A stretch of 64,000 nt of DNA from Desulfobacteraceae bacterium (GCA_014237395.1 JABZFP010000030.1:744001-808000), one strand, 5' to 3'; positions 33,969 to 45,419 are shown, counted from the first letter of the stretch. Notes: generated from the sequence alone by a model not told the origin. Translations and numbers: made by a program.

Positions 33969-35609
33969 CTACAGGTATCCCTTTTCTTTCATGTAGCGAT
34001 GCCGGTCTTCCTGAGAAAATTTGATTTTTTGGGTTATGCGGCCTGCATGGGATACGCGCGATATGCCCGGAACAATTTTGTAGGTGGGATCATCGCCATC
34101 AAACGCCGTCATCAGGCATTGCCCCTTTTTCTCGGCCATGAAACGATCCACCAATGAGTGATTGTGCGTGACGAGCACGGTGTTGTTTCCGATCGTGTGG
34201 AAATCGGACAGAATCCCGAAAGATTCGTGCAAACGCTCCTCATAGGTGGTCCCTTCGGCCAATTCATCCAGAATGACGAGACTACGGGGGGTGGTGGAAT
34301 AAAAGATGTCACGGGTCCTGCCGAGTTCGGTGCCGAAGCGTCCTTCATCATCCTGCAATCCGTCAAATTTGGGCGCCTGATAGCGGATCATATCGGCGAT
34401 GTTGATCGTTGCCTTGTCGGCCAGCACATAGGAGCCCATCTGGGCCAGCAACTGATTCTGGACGATGCTCTTGCAAATGGTCGTCTTGCCGCCGCTGTTG
34501 GGGCCACTGATAAAACTCAACCGGGTTCCGTTCATTTTTACATCGTTCGGCACACATTCCGGTTTTTCTTTTGCCAGGATAGGATTCGTAAGACCGCTTG
34601 CTTCGAAAGAATGACAGGTATCGTCCATGACGGTCGGCAATGTTGTGGCGTGCGACACTTGACCGGCAAAGCAATGGCATGACAGGAGTTCATCGATCAT
34701 GCCGACCGCATCAACGGCGCGGCTGAAGGCCTGGTCGTGAATACACTTCTCCCTGAAGGGTTCAATAAAATTCCCCGTGTCTTTTACCGGTTTAACAACA
34801 ATGCTGTAGAACACATAAAGCCCCGTCCACACCAATCCTAAAATGGACATCAGGGGGGACAGGGATGGCCCGATTCCCATCGCCGTATGGATATAGGGGG
34901 ACAGGGCCACCGCGGGACCGGCCGCTATCCACTTTGAGAAACGATGGGGGATGAATTTTTGTTTCGGCGTAAAAAGCCCCACCTCATTATCGGATTTCAA
35001 TCCTTTGAAGGTTCGGTAGATCGAACCCGTCATCATCCGGTCAATCGACGAGCCCTTATAGAAGTCGAGGTTGGCCAACAATCCCCGTAAATAGGATGAC
35101 TCCGCCGCAGGTATCGTTTGTCTCGCCTTGACCATATTGGCAGCCGATTGCCTGGCTTTTTTCACATCGCGATAGGGAAACAGAGCGTAGAGATCTTTAT
35201 TGAAAAACTTGTATAATGCGCTCTCGCCTTTACTGAATTCATGAACATAATCCTGCAGCGCCTGACGCAACTTTTCGTTGGAGGCGATTTCCCTCAATGC
35301 GTCCTGTTTCGATCGGATGTAACCCAAATCGGTGCTGGGTTGGATCAGCGACCGCAGCAGCACCGCGGAACCGGTCATGCTAACGGTGTGATCGACTGTT
35401 GTGTGCAGCCGCAGCACCTGGATCAGCTTGAGCGTTTCGGCATCGATGACGGATAGCGGACATCGCTGCGCGTATAATTCCCGTGAGAATTTTAGCGACG
35501 TTGGGTGCCCATTTAGACGGATGAAATGCTTTTGGTCATTGGCCTGGATGATGGGCTCGAAGAAGGCATTCATCTTCTCTGCGACGGTGTCGGTGTGATG
35601 TTGTTTCAT
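33969..35609 (-). CDS. MutS-domain-V ATPase with membrane segments (not a mismatch-repair MutS)
   Basis: A 546-residue protein carrying the MutS clamp/ATPase part only. Walker A is GPNSGGKTT (369-377), Walker B is LVILDELAEGT (444-454), followed by NNTVLVTHNHSL. A helical lever-like region occupies about 60-200. One or two hydrophobic segments (about 228-271, including LMSILGLVWTGLYVFYSIVV) suggest membrane attachment. There is no N-terminal mismatch-recognition domain. Its ATG lies 9 bp after the phosphoglucose isomerase stop, in the same operon. Function is unknown; DNA- or membrane-linked ATPase action is an inference from the family. Confidence 0.82.
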   Translation of the reverse strand: MKQHHTDTVAEKMNAFFEPIIQANDQKHFIRLNGHPTSLKFSRELYAQRCPLSVIDAETLKLIQVLRLHTTVDHTVSMTGSAVLLRSLIQPSTDLGYIRSKQDALREIASNEKLRQALQDYVHEFSKGESALYKFFNKDLYALFPYRDVKKARQSAANMVKARQTIPAAESSYLRGLLANLDFYKGSSIDRMMTGSIYRTFKGLKSDNEVGLFTPKQKFIPHRFSKWIAAGPAVALSPYIHTAMGIGPSLSPLMSILGLVWTGLYVFYSIVVKPVKDTGNFIEPFREKCIHDQAFSRAVDAVGMIDELLSCHCFAGQVSHATTLPTVMDDTCHSFEASGLTNPILAKEKPECVPNDVKMNGTRLSFISGPNSGGKTTICKSIVQNQLLAQMGSYVLADKATINIADMIRYQAPKFDGLQDDEGRFGTELGRTRDIFYSTTPRSLVILDELAEGTTYEERLHESFGILSDFHTIGNNTVLVTHNHSLVDRFMAEKKGQCLMTAFDGDDPTYKIVPGISRVSHAGRITQKIKFSQEDRHRYMKEKGYL

Positions 35610-35618
35610 TCCCGGCTT

Positions 35619-37283
<1,665 letters not shown>

Positions 37284-37470
37284 CTGTCTACCTCCGCGCT
37301 GTGTGCGCCTAAGCGGTGGAACCGCCGCGACGATCACGCCCGAAACAGCGGCAATCGCGCGGTGGGAAATGGGTTGTAGGACGACCAGGCGTGGTCGTTT
37401 CGAAAAGCCCGGAATGGATGGCGATCATCAGCGGTTTATGACAAGCCCGCTGCCGCCGTCCGGGTCGCCT

Positions 37471-38886
37471 CTATAATGCGTACAGATAATCGAAAAAGCC
37501 ATACATGATCTCGGTCATCTGGCGGTTGCCCTCCACCGTGCCGGCCATGCCGTAGAGGGCCGTGGTCTCTGCCGGCGTGCCGGCCCTGGTTTGGGCGTAG
37601 GCCACCCCTTCCCGCAGATCTTCCAGGAACTGTCCGGCGATGCCGGGTTGGAATGTCTGCGGCATGGTGACGCAAAAGTGCAGGGCCGGGGGCAGCTGCA
37701 GGACATTGAAGCGCCACCCTTTCAATTTCATGAAATCGTTGATGTGGTAGACATCCACTTCATCGGAGCGGAAACTGATCACGAAGGTGGGCTCGCCGAT
37801 GAGGGTCAGTTCCGGGATAGCGTCGATACCGTGCTTGATTTCATCCGCCACGGCCATGATGGCGCCGGCCGCTTTCAGATAGCCTTCTTCGCCCAGGTAG
37901 ACCATGGCGGCCCAGGTGGCGGCGGTCAGCCCGCCGGAGCGGCTGCCTGAGGCGGTGGGAGAGGCGTACATGCCCCCCGGCCAGTCCGGAACATTGAAAT
38001 ACTGGTGGCGGCGGAAGATGTTTCTCCGGTAAAGCACCACGGACGTGCCCTTGAGGGCAAAACCGTACTTGTGGGTGTCGGCTGACATGGAGGTGACGCC
38101 CGGCAGACGGAAATCGAAGGGCGGGATAGCGTAGCCCAGCTTTTCGATCCATGGCAGGATAAACCCGCCCAGACAGCCGTCCACGTGCATGCCGATGTCG
38201 TGTGTCAGGGCAATTTCGGAAAGTTTTTCCAGGGGATCGATCAGACCGTAGGGATAATTGCCGGCACTGCCGACGATGGCCACGGTGTCGGCGGTGATCC
38301 GCCCTTCTACCGCTTGGGGGTCCACCCGAAAGTCGGGTGCGCTGACCGGGACATGCACCATGCGGATACCGAAGTACTGACCCGCCTTGTCAAAGGCCGG
38401 ATGGGCCGTGTGGGGCATGATGATTTCGGGTGCGGTGATGCCTTTTTCCTGGCGGGCCCAGTCCCGGTAGGCTTTCATGGCCATGAGGATGCTTTCGGTC
38501 CCACCGGAGGTGACCGTGCCGCAAACCTGATCCTCGGGGTGGTGTTCGGGAACCCTGTCGCCGTTGAGCATCCGGGCCGTCATGGCGATGATCTCGCTTT
38601 CCAGCTTGAACATGCTGGGGCAGAGATCGAACTGAATCGTGTTTCCGTGGGAAAACAGGGCAAAGACCTTATTCAAATAGGCACGGTGGTCGTCACCGGC
38701 GTGATAGAAGGTGCCGGAGACGCGGCCGGTCTGCCAGCGGGCATTTTCTTCCTCGGCCATGACGGACAGTTCACGGAAGATGTCGTCTTTATCGCGTCCC
38801 TCGCTGGGGATGCGATCGTAGCTTTCAAAACGTCCCTTGTAAGGTTTCAGCGGGTCGGCGGGGGGGGATGTCTTCTTTTCAGTCAT
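37471..38886 (-). CDS. PLP-dependent decarboxylase/lyase (group II, sphingosine-phosphate-lyase-like)
   Basis: A 471-residue fold-type I pyridoxal-phosphate enzyme. The ATG at 38886 is preferred over an upstream TTG (38922). The cofactor lysine is in SADTHKYGFALKGTSVV; substrate/cofactor residues are seen in GTVTSGGTESILMAMKAYRDWA, MPHTAHPAFDKA and IGMHVDGCLGGF. This pattern matches sphingosine-1-phosphate lyase and related bacterial glutamate/tyrosine decarboxylase-like proteins; H..K in 'ADTHKYG' is characteristic. The substrate is uncertain: a long-chain base phosphate or an amino acid. It is alone on its strand between pgi (187 bp away) and the dispersed repeat. Confidence 0.88.
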   Translation of the reverse strand: MTEKKTSPPADPLKPYKGRFESYDRIPSEGRDKDDIFRELSVMAEEENARWQTGRVSGTFYHAGDDHRAYLNKVFALFSHGNTIQFDLCPSMFKLESEIIAMTARMLNGDRVPEHHPEDQVCGTVTSGGTESILMAMKAYRDWARQEKGITAPEIIMPHTAHPAFDKAGQYFGIRMVHVPVSAPDFRVDPQAVEGRITADTVAIVGSAGNYPYGLIDPLEKLSEIALTHDIGMHVDGCLGGFILPWIEKLGYAIPPFDFRLPGVTSMSADTHKYGFALKGTSVVLYRRNIFRRHQYFNVPDWPGGMYASPTASGSRSGGLTAATWAAMVYLGEEGYLKAAGAIMAVADEIKHGIDAIPELTLIGEPTFVISFRSDEVDVYHINDFMKLKGWRFNVLQLPPALHFCVTMPQTFQPGIAGQFLEDLREGVAYAQTRAGTPAETTALYGMAGTVEGNRQMTEIMYGFFDYLYAL

Positions 38887-38980
38887 GTCTGTTCTCGCTT
38901 TTCCGACAGTTTCGTAAAACAACAGGCCGCGATGGGTAAGATAGAAACACTATCTATCATTGTAAATTCTACTAATCAAA

Positions 38981-39191
38981 ATGTTCATTTTCTTGCACGC
39001 GCAAGAAAACCGAACCAAAAGAACGCGCCCTTGCCGCGACCCCTCCGGGGCCGCCTGTGCGTTGCCGTCACGGCCGGACGCGCCGAAACTCGCCCTGCTT
39101 GTCGGCAGGGCTCAGACAGTCGCCGCATCTTTTTCGGCCGCGTCCGCAATGCTCGGCTTCGCGGCAAAAGGGAAAACCAACGACCTGTTTA
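38981..39191. repeat. Dispersed palindrome-headed repeat, copy B
   Basis: The longer relative of 3471-3584. It starts with a perfect hairpin TTTTCTTGC-acgc-GCAAGAAAA (38988-39009), then CGAACCAAAAGAACGCGCCC, a GC-rich centre with its own inverted repeats, and ends ATGCTCGGCTTCGCGGCAAAAGG-like sequence and a CGACCTGTTTA boundary (39181-39191). It fills most of the 363-bp gap between the PLP enzyme and the kinase gene. No protein-like frame was judged real. Confidence 0.55.
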
Positions 39192-39249
39192 CAAGAAGAT
39201 CAAAGAACAAATCCTGAAAAATCATCATCTAGACAATTAAAGAAAATTA

Positions 39250-40851
39250 CTAGTCATTCAAAGCTTTGAAGATCTTTTTGTTTTTCTTGAACAGCATTCG
39301 GTACTGGCGATACATCTTGTCATAAACGACACGGTTGCTCGGGTCCGGCTGGAACACGCGTTTGATGTTGACACGTTCCGGAATATCTTCCAGGACGATG
39401 TGATTCAGCGATAATAGGGCCAGAAAGGCCGCGCCCCGGACGGTGGCGTTGACCGGGTCGTCCACCTGGTGGATCGGCACCCCCAGCACATCGGCATGGA
39501 TCTGGGACCAGAGATCCGACAGCGCACCTCCCCCCGAAAAACGAAAATGGTCGATGCGGCGTCCGATGAATTTTTCCGCCGGTCGGCGGGTCCAGCGATT
39601 GTTGTAAGCCAGGCCTTCCATGACGGCCCGCGCCATCTGGTGGCGGGTGGTGTTGAGGGCAAGGTTCATGAATCCCCCGCGGGCATGTGGCGCTTCGCTG
39701 GGAACCAGGGCCCCGTTCAGCCAGGGCAGGAAGATGACGCCGCCGCTGCCGGCCGGGGCTTGGGACGCCATCGTGTTGAAGCGGATGTAGGCATCTTCCG
39801 GTTTGGGGCCGGTGGCGAAGGCATCGTTTGGGTAGATCAAATGCTTCAGGTAGAATTCGACGCATTTTCCACCGGCCCCCTGTTCGCCGAGGAGATAATA
39901 CCGGTTTTTAAACGGACTGGGGAGTGCCGTCATGAAGTGCGTCAAATCGGTTTTTTTGAAGGGTAGGTGACAGGTCATGTACAGGGACGTGCCGATGTAG
40001 ATGATGCTGTCAAAATCATGAACGGCGCCCGAGCCGATGAGGGATGCGTTGGAGTCACCCACGCCGGCCACGACCGGCGTGGACGGAGACAGCCCCAGCT
40101 CGGCGGCCACGGACGGCGCCAGGGGCCCCACGACGCCGTCGTTGGCGATGAGGGGCGGGAATTTTGATTTTTCCAGGCCGGCCATGGCCAACAGGCGGTC
40201 GCTGTAGACGGTCGTGCCCCAGCGGCGATTGTCCGTCACCACGAAGGGCACCATGGTTTTCTGGGTGGCCGTGATCCGTCCGGTCAGCCGGCTGGTCAGA
40301 AAATCCATGGGTTCCAGAAACTTGTGGGTCCGGGCGTAGATCTCCGGGTATGCGTGCTGGATGAACAACACGTGGCCGAGGGAATCCACACCGGACATGG
40401 TCGGCGCCAGGCCGGTCAACCGGAGCCATTTGAAGAGTTTAAACAGCCCGTAGCCCTGGATGCGGGGAAAGCCGTTTGCGATGGCCCGGTTGTAAGGGCC
40501 GCCGCGGGTGTCCATCCAATGCACGGCCCGCATCAGGGGATCGCCATGGTCATCGACGGGTACGGCCACCGACCACTGGGAGTCGCAGGCCACGGCCACG
40601 ATATCGTCGGGGGGCAGACCGGATTCCGTGATGGCCTGGCGGGCGGTTTGGCGGACGCCCTGCCACCATTCGGCGGGGTCCTGTTCGGCACCGCCGCCGG
40701 GCAGGAGGTGGGTCGTCAGGGGCACTTCCGCGCTGGCAATCACGCTGCCGGTATCGGCGACAATCGCGGTCTTGAGACCACCGCTGCCGAGATCGATAGA
40801 CAGGACATGCTTTCGGTGCGCTATGCGGTCTTCGCTTCCTGCGCTGGGCAT
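39250..40851 (-). CDS. FGGY-family carbohydrate kinase
   Basis: A ~533-residue ASKHA-fold sugar kinase. The phosphate-1 motif is VLSIDLGSGGLKTAIVAD, the adenosine region contains VVAGVGDSNASLIGSG, and the FGGY_C part holds FRFSGGGALSDLWSQIHADVLG (FGGY signature region). Family members phosphorylate pentoses, polyols or related sugars with ATP; xylulokinase is the closest general type, but the sugar is not predictable. The start is uncertain: ATG at 40851 was taken, while a GTG at 40878 is also open, and neither has a good ribosome site. No transporter or isomerase for a pentose is adjacent. Confidence 0.9.
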   Translation of the reverse strand: MPSAGSEDRIAHRKHVLSIDLGSGGLKTAIVADTGSVIASAEVPLTTHLLPGGGAEQDPAEWWQGVRQTARQAITESGLPPDDIVAVACDSQWSVAVPVDDHGDPLMRAVHWMDTRGGPYNRAIANGFPRIQGYGLFKLFKWLRLTGLAPTMSGVDSLGHVLFIQHAYPEIYARTHKFLEPMDFLTSRLTGRITATQKTMVPFVVTDNRRWGTTVYSDRLLAMAGLEKSKFPPLIANDGVVGPLAPSVAAELGLSPSTPVVAGVGDSNASLIGSGAVHDFDSIIYIGTSLYMTCHLPFKKTDLTHFMTALPSPFKNRYYLLGEQGAGGKCVEFYLKHLIYPNDAFATGPKPEDAYIRFNTMASQAPAGSGGVIFLPWLNGALVPSEAPHARGGFMNLALNTTRHQMARAVMEGLAYNNRWTRRPAEKFIGRRIDHFRFSGGGALSDLWSQIHADVLGVPIHQVDDPVNATVRGAAFLALLSLNHIVLEDIPERVNIKRVFQPDPSNRVVYDKMYRQYRMLFKKNKKIFKALND

Positions 40852-41053
40852 CCTGGGAGAGCCGTCCTTTCGTGTCACGGCGGGCGGAGGGCCGCGCCAT
40901 TGTGGTTAAAGAATAACAGTCAATTCGGGTCGGATTGTCAATAGAATAAAACCGCCCTGGCTATACGGCCGAACCGAGAGGGGAAGCCCTTTTTATTGAA
41001 AATCGGCGATGCTGTATTAGCTTAACCGGTCGAAGGTGATGATGATCGACCGC

Positions 41054-41083
41054 TTGACAACGGCGATGGGACACGGCTTTATG
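41054..41083 (+). promoter_or_regulatory. Possible sigma-70-type promoter
   Basis: TTGACA (41054-41059) is followed after 18 nt by TTTATG (41078-41083), a poor -10. It is the best candidate in the 305-bp divergent gap (40852-41156) and points to the DUF3786 gene, which starts 74 bp further on. Nothing else is seen in the gap. Confidence 0.25.
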
Positions 41084-41156
41084 CAAACTAATCTGAAAAC
41101 GAGCGGCCGATGGTTTTTCTGCCGGAGATGAACTCTGTCGGCTGAGTGAGGGAAAA

Positions 41157-41987
41157 ATGGCGCGTATGAACAACCTCATGGAACTGTTCCAACTGCTCGA
41201 TAAATCCAATTGCCGTAAATGCAATGAAAAAACCTGCCTGGCATTTGCCGCGGCTGTTTTTCAGAGGCGCAAGGACATCACGGAATGCCCCAAGCTCACC
41301 CCGGAAATCATTGCGCGGTTCTCAGATGCCGATGCCGCCAGCCCGCACAAGACGACGGAAGAAAACCGGGACGAATACCTGGAGGGCCTGAAACAGGAAA
41401 TTGCCGGAATCGATCTGGCCGCGGCGGCCGAAAGGTCCGGCGGGCAGTTCAACGGGACGCGGCTGACGCTCAAAATCATGGGTAAGGACTTCAGTGTGGA
41501 CCGCCAGGGCAATCTGTATGCCGATATCCATGTCAACCCCTGGGTGGCGATGCCTTTTCTGAGCTACGTTCTCCACGGCGAAGGGGTAACACCCTCGGGG
41601 AACTGGGTATCCTTCCGGGAACTCAAGGAGGGGGCGGAACGCTACCCCTTGTTTAAGAAGCGCTGCGAAGAAGCCATGAAGCGCGTGGCGGACACCTACC
41701 CCGACCTGTTCGACGACCTGGTGCACATCTTCAGCGGCCGTCAGGTGGCCGAACAGTTCGCTGCCGATATATCGGTGGTGCTCGCCCCCCTGCCCAAGGT
41801 GCCCATCATGATTTGTTACTGGCGGCCGGAAGAAGGGCTGGCCTCCACCCTGAATGTGTTTTTCGACGATACCGCCGACCGCAACCTGGATATCGGATCC
41901 CTCTTTTCGCTGGGGGCGGGGCTTACCGCCATGTTTGAAAAACTGGCGCTCCGGCACGGGTTTCCCGAACTGGCGTCTTCCCGCTGA
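41157..41987 (+). CDS. DUF3786 protein with N-terminal Fe-S motif
   Basis: A 276-residue protein. The N-terminus carries CRKCNEKTCLAFAAAVFQRRKDITECP, a CxxCxxxxC...C set like the 4Fe-4S domain of corrinoid Fe-S proteins. The rest is the DUF3786 fold: DFSVDRQGNLYADIHVNPWVAMPFLSYVLHG, NWVSFRELKEG, FDDLVHIFSG and VPIMICYWRPEEGLASTLNVFFDDTADRNL. This combination is common in anaerobes with the Wood-Ljungdahl or related corrinoid metabolism, but its exact role is not known. GAGGG precedes the ATG at 41157. It converges with a minus-strand hybrid kinase gene that ends 106 bp downstream. Confidence 0.82.
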   Translation: MARMNNLMELFQLLDKSNCRKCNEKTCLAFAAAVFQRRKDITECPKLTPEIIARFSDADAASPHKTTEENRDEYLEGLKQEIAGIDLAAAAERSGGQFNGTRLTLKIMGKDFSVDRQGNLYADIHVNPWVAMPFLSYVLHGEGVTPSGNWVSFRELKEGAERYPLFKKRCEEAMKRVADTYPDLFDDLVHIFSGRQVAEQFAADISVVLAPLPKVPIMICYWRPEEGLASTLNVFFDDTADRNLDIGSLFSLGAGLTAMFEKLALRHGFPELASSR

Positions 41988-42093
41988 TTGTCTTTTTTTC
42001 TGCGCAAAAACCCTGATGGATTTCACGGTGCCCAAAGCGCCGCCGATGGTCGGGAACCATCGGCGTGGACAGGTAACGGGGAGAATAGGACGG

Positions 42094-44355
42094 TCATTCG
42101 ATGCGGGGCGGCCTATCGGCTGTTTGCGCGGTTTTTTTGGACAACTCATCCTTGACGGCAATGCCCAGACGCTCCAGGGTGAGGGGTTTCCTGAGATATT
42201 GGCCGGCCCCCATTCTCTGCGTTTCCGTGACATCCTCTGTTTCGGCGAAACCGCTGACAATGATGGCTTTCTGCTGCGGGTTGATCTTCAGGATTTGTGC
42301 GTATGTCTCACGGCCACTGAGCCCCGGCTCCATGATCATATCCAGCAGCATCAAATCGACGGGGTGTGCCTGGACATGCGCGATCGCCGCCTCGCCGCTG
42401 CTCACGGAATCGGCCTGGTATCCCAGCTTGGTGAGCATCCGGCAGGCGATTTCCCCCTGGGTTGCCATATCGTCTACGACCAGGACAGTCTCTCCCTTTC
42501 CTTGCAGCGCCTCCAGCGGTCTGGGCGCTGCGGCATCGGCGATGCTTTCCCGCGTGATGGGGAAATAGAGGTCAAATAGGGTGTGATTGGCGTCGCTGGT
42601 CACGTTGATGTACCCCTCGTGATCCTGCAACACGTTCCATACGACGGCCAGGCCCAGCCCGGTACCGCTTCGACCCATCACCTTACGGGTGTAAAAAGGT
42701 TCAAAGATTCGCGATAGATCATCCGGCGCGATGCCTGAACCGTCATCGGAGATCGATAGCACGGCATATTCGCCGATCTTGATATCGTCATAGCCCTGCA
42801 GGGGCTGATCGAGATAGCGATTGCGGGTTGACACCCTGACGTTGCCGTGGCCCTGAATCGCCTCCACCGCATTGGAAACTAGGTTCATCAGCACTTTCTT
42901 GAGGTGAACACGCGAGCCGCTGATATTGAGCAGTTCATGATCGAGAGCGGTATCGACCGAGACGGTGGTGTGAAATTGATGCAAGTTTTCGTATTCCGGG
43001 GAATTCAGATATTCTCTGACGAGATCGTTGAGGTTCAGCGGCTCTCTGGTGATGGCGACCCCCCGGGCAATGGTCAATAGATCCTGAACGATGGCGGCTG
43101 CCCGTTGACCGGACGCATATATCGTTTCGATCGGTTTTTTCAAGGGGCTGTTCTCCGGCAGGTCCAGCAGGATCAGTTCGGGATAGCTGACGATTCCGGA
43201 TAGAATGTTGTTCAAATCATGGGCTACGCCCCCGGCCAAAAGCCCCAGGGATTCCATTTTCCTGGAGCGGGCCGTTTTTTCCTGGCTGGCGCGCAGCGAT
43301 TCCTCGGCGGCTCTCCGTTCGGTGACATCCTCGGCAATGCCCGTGATGCGGATGATTTTACCTTCAGCGTTGACGATGGGGAAACTGCGGTCCGAGATCC
43401 AGCGGACGGTGCCGCTCGGACGCACGATACGGTATTCTCTCACAGACGCTTTGCCACGGGCGAGATCCTGTTCGAACGTTCTTTGTGCCTGCTGCCGGTC
43501 TTCAGGGTGAATGCTTTCCGACCATTCCGCATAGCGGCTGTAGAGCCTTTCGATGGACCGCCCCCATATTTTTTCATAGGCCGGGCTGACATAGATCACT
43601 TTTTGTTTCCCGACATCGAACAGCCAGATGACCTCGCTGATGTTATGGACCACCTCGCGAAATCGTGCCTCGCTCTCCCGTAGCGACGTTTCGAACCGGT
43701 TGCGATCGATTTTTGCGGCGACTTCACGGCGCTCCAGGACTCCCTGGCGAACCAGCATGTAAACCATACAAAAGGTGAGAAGGATCGTCAGGATGAACAG
43801 CAGATTGACATTGAATAGAAATTGACCCAGTCGACGGCGCTGGCTGTCGAGCATTCGCTGGGCCGTTGTCTGGGAATCAAGGTTCAGCGCACGAGCTTTT
43901 TCAAAGGCCCGGGTGATCCTGTCAAGAGCGATGCCGGTAACTTCTTCCGACTGCGGGCCGTATCCCGACACGCCTTCGGTCAGCCAGATTTTTAGATCCG
44001 CGATGGCGGGGGCGACGGCCGCGTGAAAAGTTGAGGCATTGATCAGGTTGTCAAAAACATAAGAATCCCGGATTTCTGCAATCCGTTGGTAGACGCTTTC
44101 CACCTTTTCCCGCGTGAGGGTCAAGTTGTCCTCTGTCGGGCGCAGTCCTGCCATCTTGACTGCGGTCACGACCTCGGAAAGATCCTCGAGAATCAGATCG
44201 AGGTCGAAAAGTTCGCTGATCAGTTTGTTGGGGAGATTTTCCTCGATGGTACGAAGGGTCAGGTTGGTCAACAGAATGGTCGTGAGGACGGCTATGATAA
44301 TGACGATCATCGCGGTCCACAGCAAAACGCGTGGTTTCTGTCGGATGGTCGCCAT
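42094..44355 (-). CDS. Membrane hybrid histidine kinase (PAS-HisKA-HATPase-REC), TAXI-coupled
   Basis: A 753-residue sensor kinase. Helices at about 10-32 and 180-202 enclose a ~145-residue periplasmic, mostly helical domain. PAS/PAC spans about 225-350 (EVIWLFDVGKQKVIYVSPAYEKIWG, ITGIAEDVTERR). The H-box GGVAHDLNN has His379; the ATPase contains GTGLGLAVV; the receiver has VLVVDD and LDMIMEPG with Asp672. No output domain follows. It starts 8 bp after the TAXI binding-protein gene on the same strand and is closely related in its kinase and receiver parts to the kinases at 5069 and 14717. It likely reads a ligand delivered by the TAXI protein. Confidence 0.93.
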   Translation of the reverse strand: MATIRQKPRVLLWTAMIVIIIAVLTTILLTNLTLRTIEENLPNKLISELFDLDLILEDLSEVVTAVKMAGLRPTEDNLTLTREKVESVYQRIAEIRDSYVFDNLINASTFHAAVAPAIADLKIWLTEGVSGYGPQSEEVTGIALDRITRAFEKARALNLDSQTTAQRMLDSQRRRLGQFLFNVNLLFILTILLTFCMVYMLVRQGVLERREVAAKIDRNRFETSLRESEARFREVVHNISEVIWLFDVGKQKVIYVSPAYEKIWGRSIERLYSRYAEWSESIHPEDRQQAQRTFEQDLARGKASVREYRIVRPSGTVRWISDRSFPIVNAEGKIIRITGIAEDVTERRAAEESLRASQEKTARSRKMESLGLLAGGVAHDLNNILSGIVSYPELILLDLPENSPLKKPIETIYASGQRAAAIVQDLLTIARGVAITREPLNLNDLVREYLNSPEYENLHQFHTTVSVDTALDHELLNISGSRVHLKKVLMNLVSNAVEAIQGHGNVRVSTRNRYLDQPLQGYDDIKIGEYAVLSISDDGSGIAPDDLSRIFEPFYTRKVMGRSGTGLGLAVVWNVLQDHEGYINVTSDANHTLFDLYFPITRESIADAAAPRPLEALQGKGETVLVVDDMATQGEIACRMLTKLGYQADSVSSGEAAIAHVQAHPVDLMLLDMIMEPGLSGRETYAQILKINPQQKAIIVSGFAETEDVTETQRMGAGQYLRKPLTLERLGIAVKDELSKKTAQTADRPPRIE

Positions 44356-44363
44356 TCCGTCTC

Positions 44364-45419
44364 CTACGGCAGCATATCCCGTTCGCGGTAATACTTTTCA
44401 GCGCCGGTATGCAGGGGAAGCGACAGGCCCTCAAGGGCCGTCTCCAAATTGATGGATCGCCCTTGGGCATGACCGGTGCGAAGCAGGGCGAGGGTTCGCT
44501 TGCTCCATAAGGCCTTTGTCACCTGGTAGACAATTGCTTCCGGCATGGCGGCGCTTACCACCAGCAGGGCATGCACTTGAATGGTCGGCGTTTCGGGGAC
44601 ACCCTTATAGACATTGGCGGGGATTGTGCCCGGCACGAGATAGGGGTATTGGGCGCTGATGGTGCGGGCCTTATCGGGCGCGACCGGGATCAGCGAAATG
44701 CCGATGTCGGACAACTCGGTGACCGCTTTCATGGGGGCGCCCGCCATCATGACAAACCCCTGCAGATCGCCCTTGACCATTTTGTCATACGTGAAGACGG
44801 GTTTCAGATATACGGGCTGCAGATCGTTTTCGCTAAGCCCGTGGGCGTCAAGAACAATCCGCATGACCGCCAGGGTTCCCGAGCCGATTTCGTCGATGGA
44901 AATCTTCTTGCCGCGCAGGTTTGAGATACTGCGGATGTCGGCATCGCGCCGAGTGACAATCTGGAATTTTTCAGGATACAAACTTGCTACGGCACGCAGT
45001 GCACGGGCATCCTCGTAACCGGAGAAAACCTCTTCCGCATGGAACGCCCAGGACGCAACATCGGCCTGGACCAGACCGGCCTCAATTTCACCAGCTATCA
45101 CGGTGCGCACGTTTTCAATCGATCCGGCTGAATTCTGCGCCACGCCGATGTATCCGTGGACGCCATCGGCCCCCGTGCCCGTCAGGCCCTCCGCGATCAA
45201 CTTTCCGATTGGGAAATAGACGCCGGTCAGTCCTCCGGTCCCGATCCGGAAAAGATTCGTTGCGCCGGGCGAGGTCGGTGTCGTCGTAATCAAGGTTGCA
45301 GAAAGCATAAGAACGAACAGGAAAATAGCGATTCTGCTTTCCTCGAAATTAGGTTTAGCGGTGTCGATTGTCAGCTTCCTCCAAAGTCCCAAGCGTTTTT
45401 GATGCGTTTTTTTCGTCAT
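44364..45419 (-). CDS. TAXI-family solute-binding protein
   Basis: A 351-residue secreted binding protein of the TRAP-associated extracytoplasmic immunogenic family. The start at 45419 follows GGGGGAC. A basic N-terminus and one hydrophobic segment (IAIFLFVLMLSATLI) precede the mature region FRIGTGGLTGVYFPIGKLIAEGLTG, the family hallmark; EIGSGTLAVMRIVLDAHGL and AGAPMKAVTELSDIGISLIPV follow. TAXI proteins usually serve TRAP transporters, with glutamate-like or organic-acid ligands, but no DctM/DctQ fusion gene is nearby. Its stop lies 8 bp before a hybrid kinase gene, which points to a sensory role. Confidence 0.9.
   Translation of the reverse strand: MTKKTHQKRLGLWRKLTIDTAKPNFEESRIAIFLFVLMLSATLITTTPTSPGATNLFRIGTGGLTGVYFPIGKLIAEGLTGTGADGVHGYIGVAQNSAGSIENVRTVIAGEIEAGLVQADVASWAFHAEEVFSGYEDARALRAVASLYPEKFQIVTRRDADIRSISNLRGKKISIDEIGSGTLAVMRIVLDAHGLSENDLQPVYLKPVFTYDKMVKGDLQGFVMMAGAPMKAVTELSDIGISLIPVAPDKARTISAQYPYLVPGTIPANVYKGVPETPTIQVHALLVVSAAMPEAIVYQVTKALWSKRTLALLRTGHAQGRSINLETALEGLSLPLHTGAEKYYRERDMLP

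Noticed and set aside
38185..39240. 351-codon plus-strand frame opposite the PLP enzyme and through repeat copy B
   Set aside because: Overlaps the conserved decarboxylase gene on the other strand and ends in repeat DNA.
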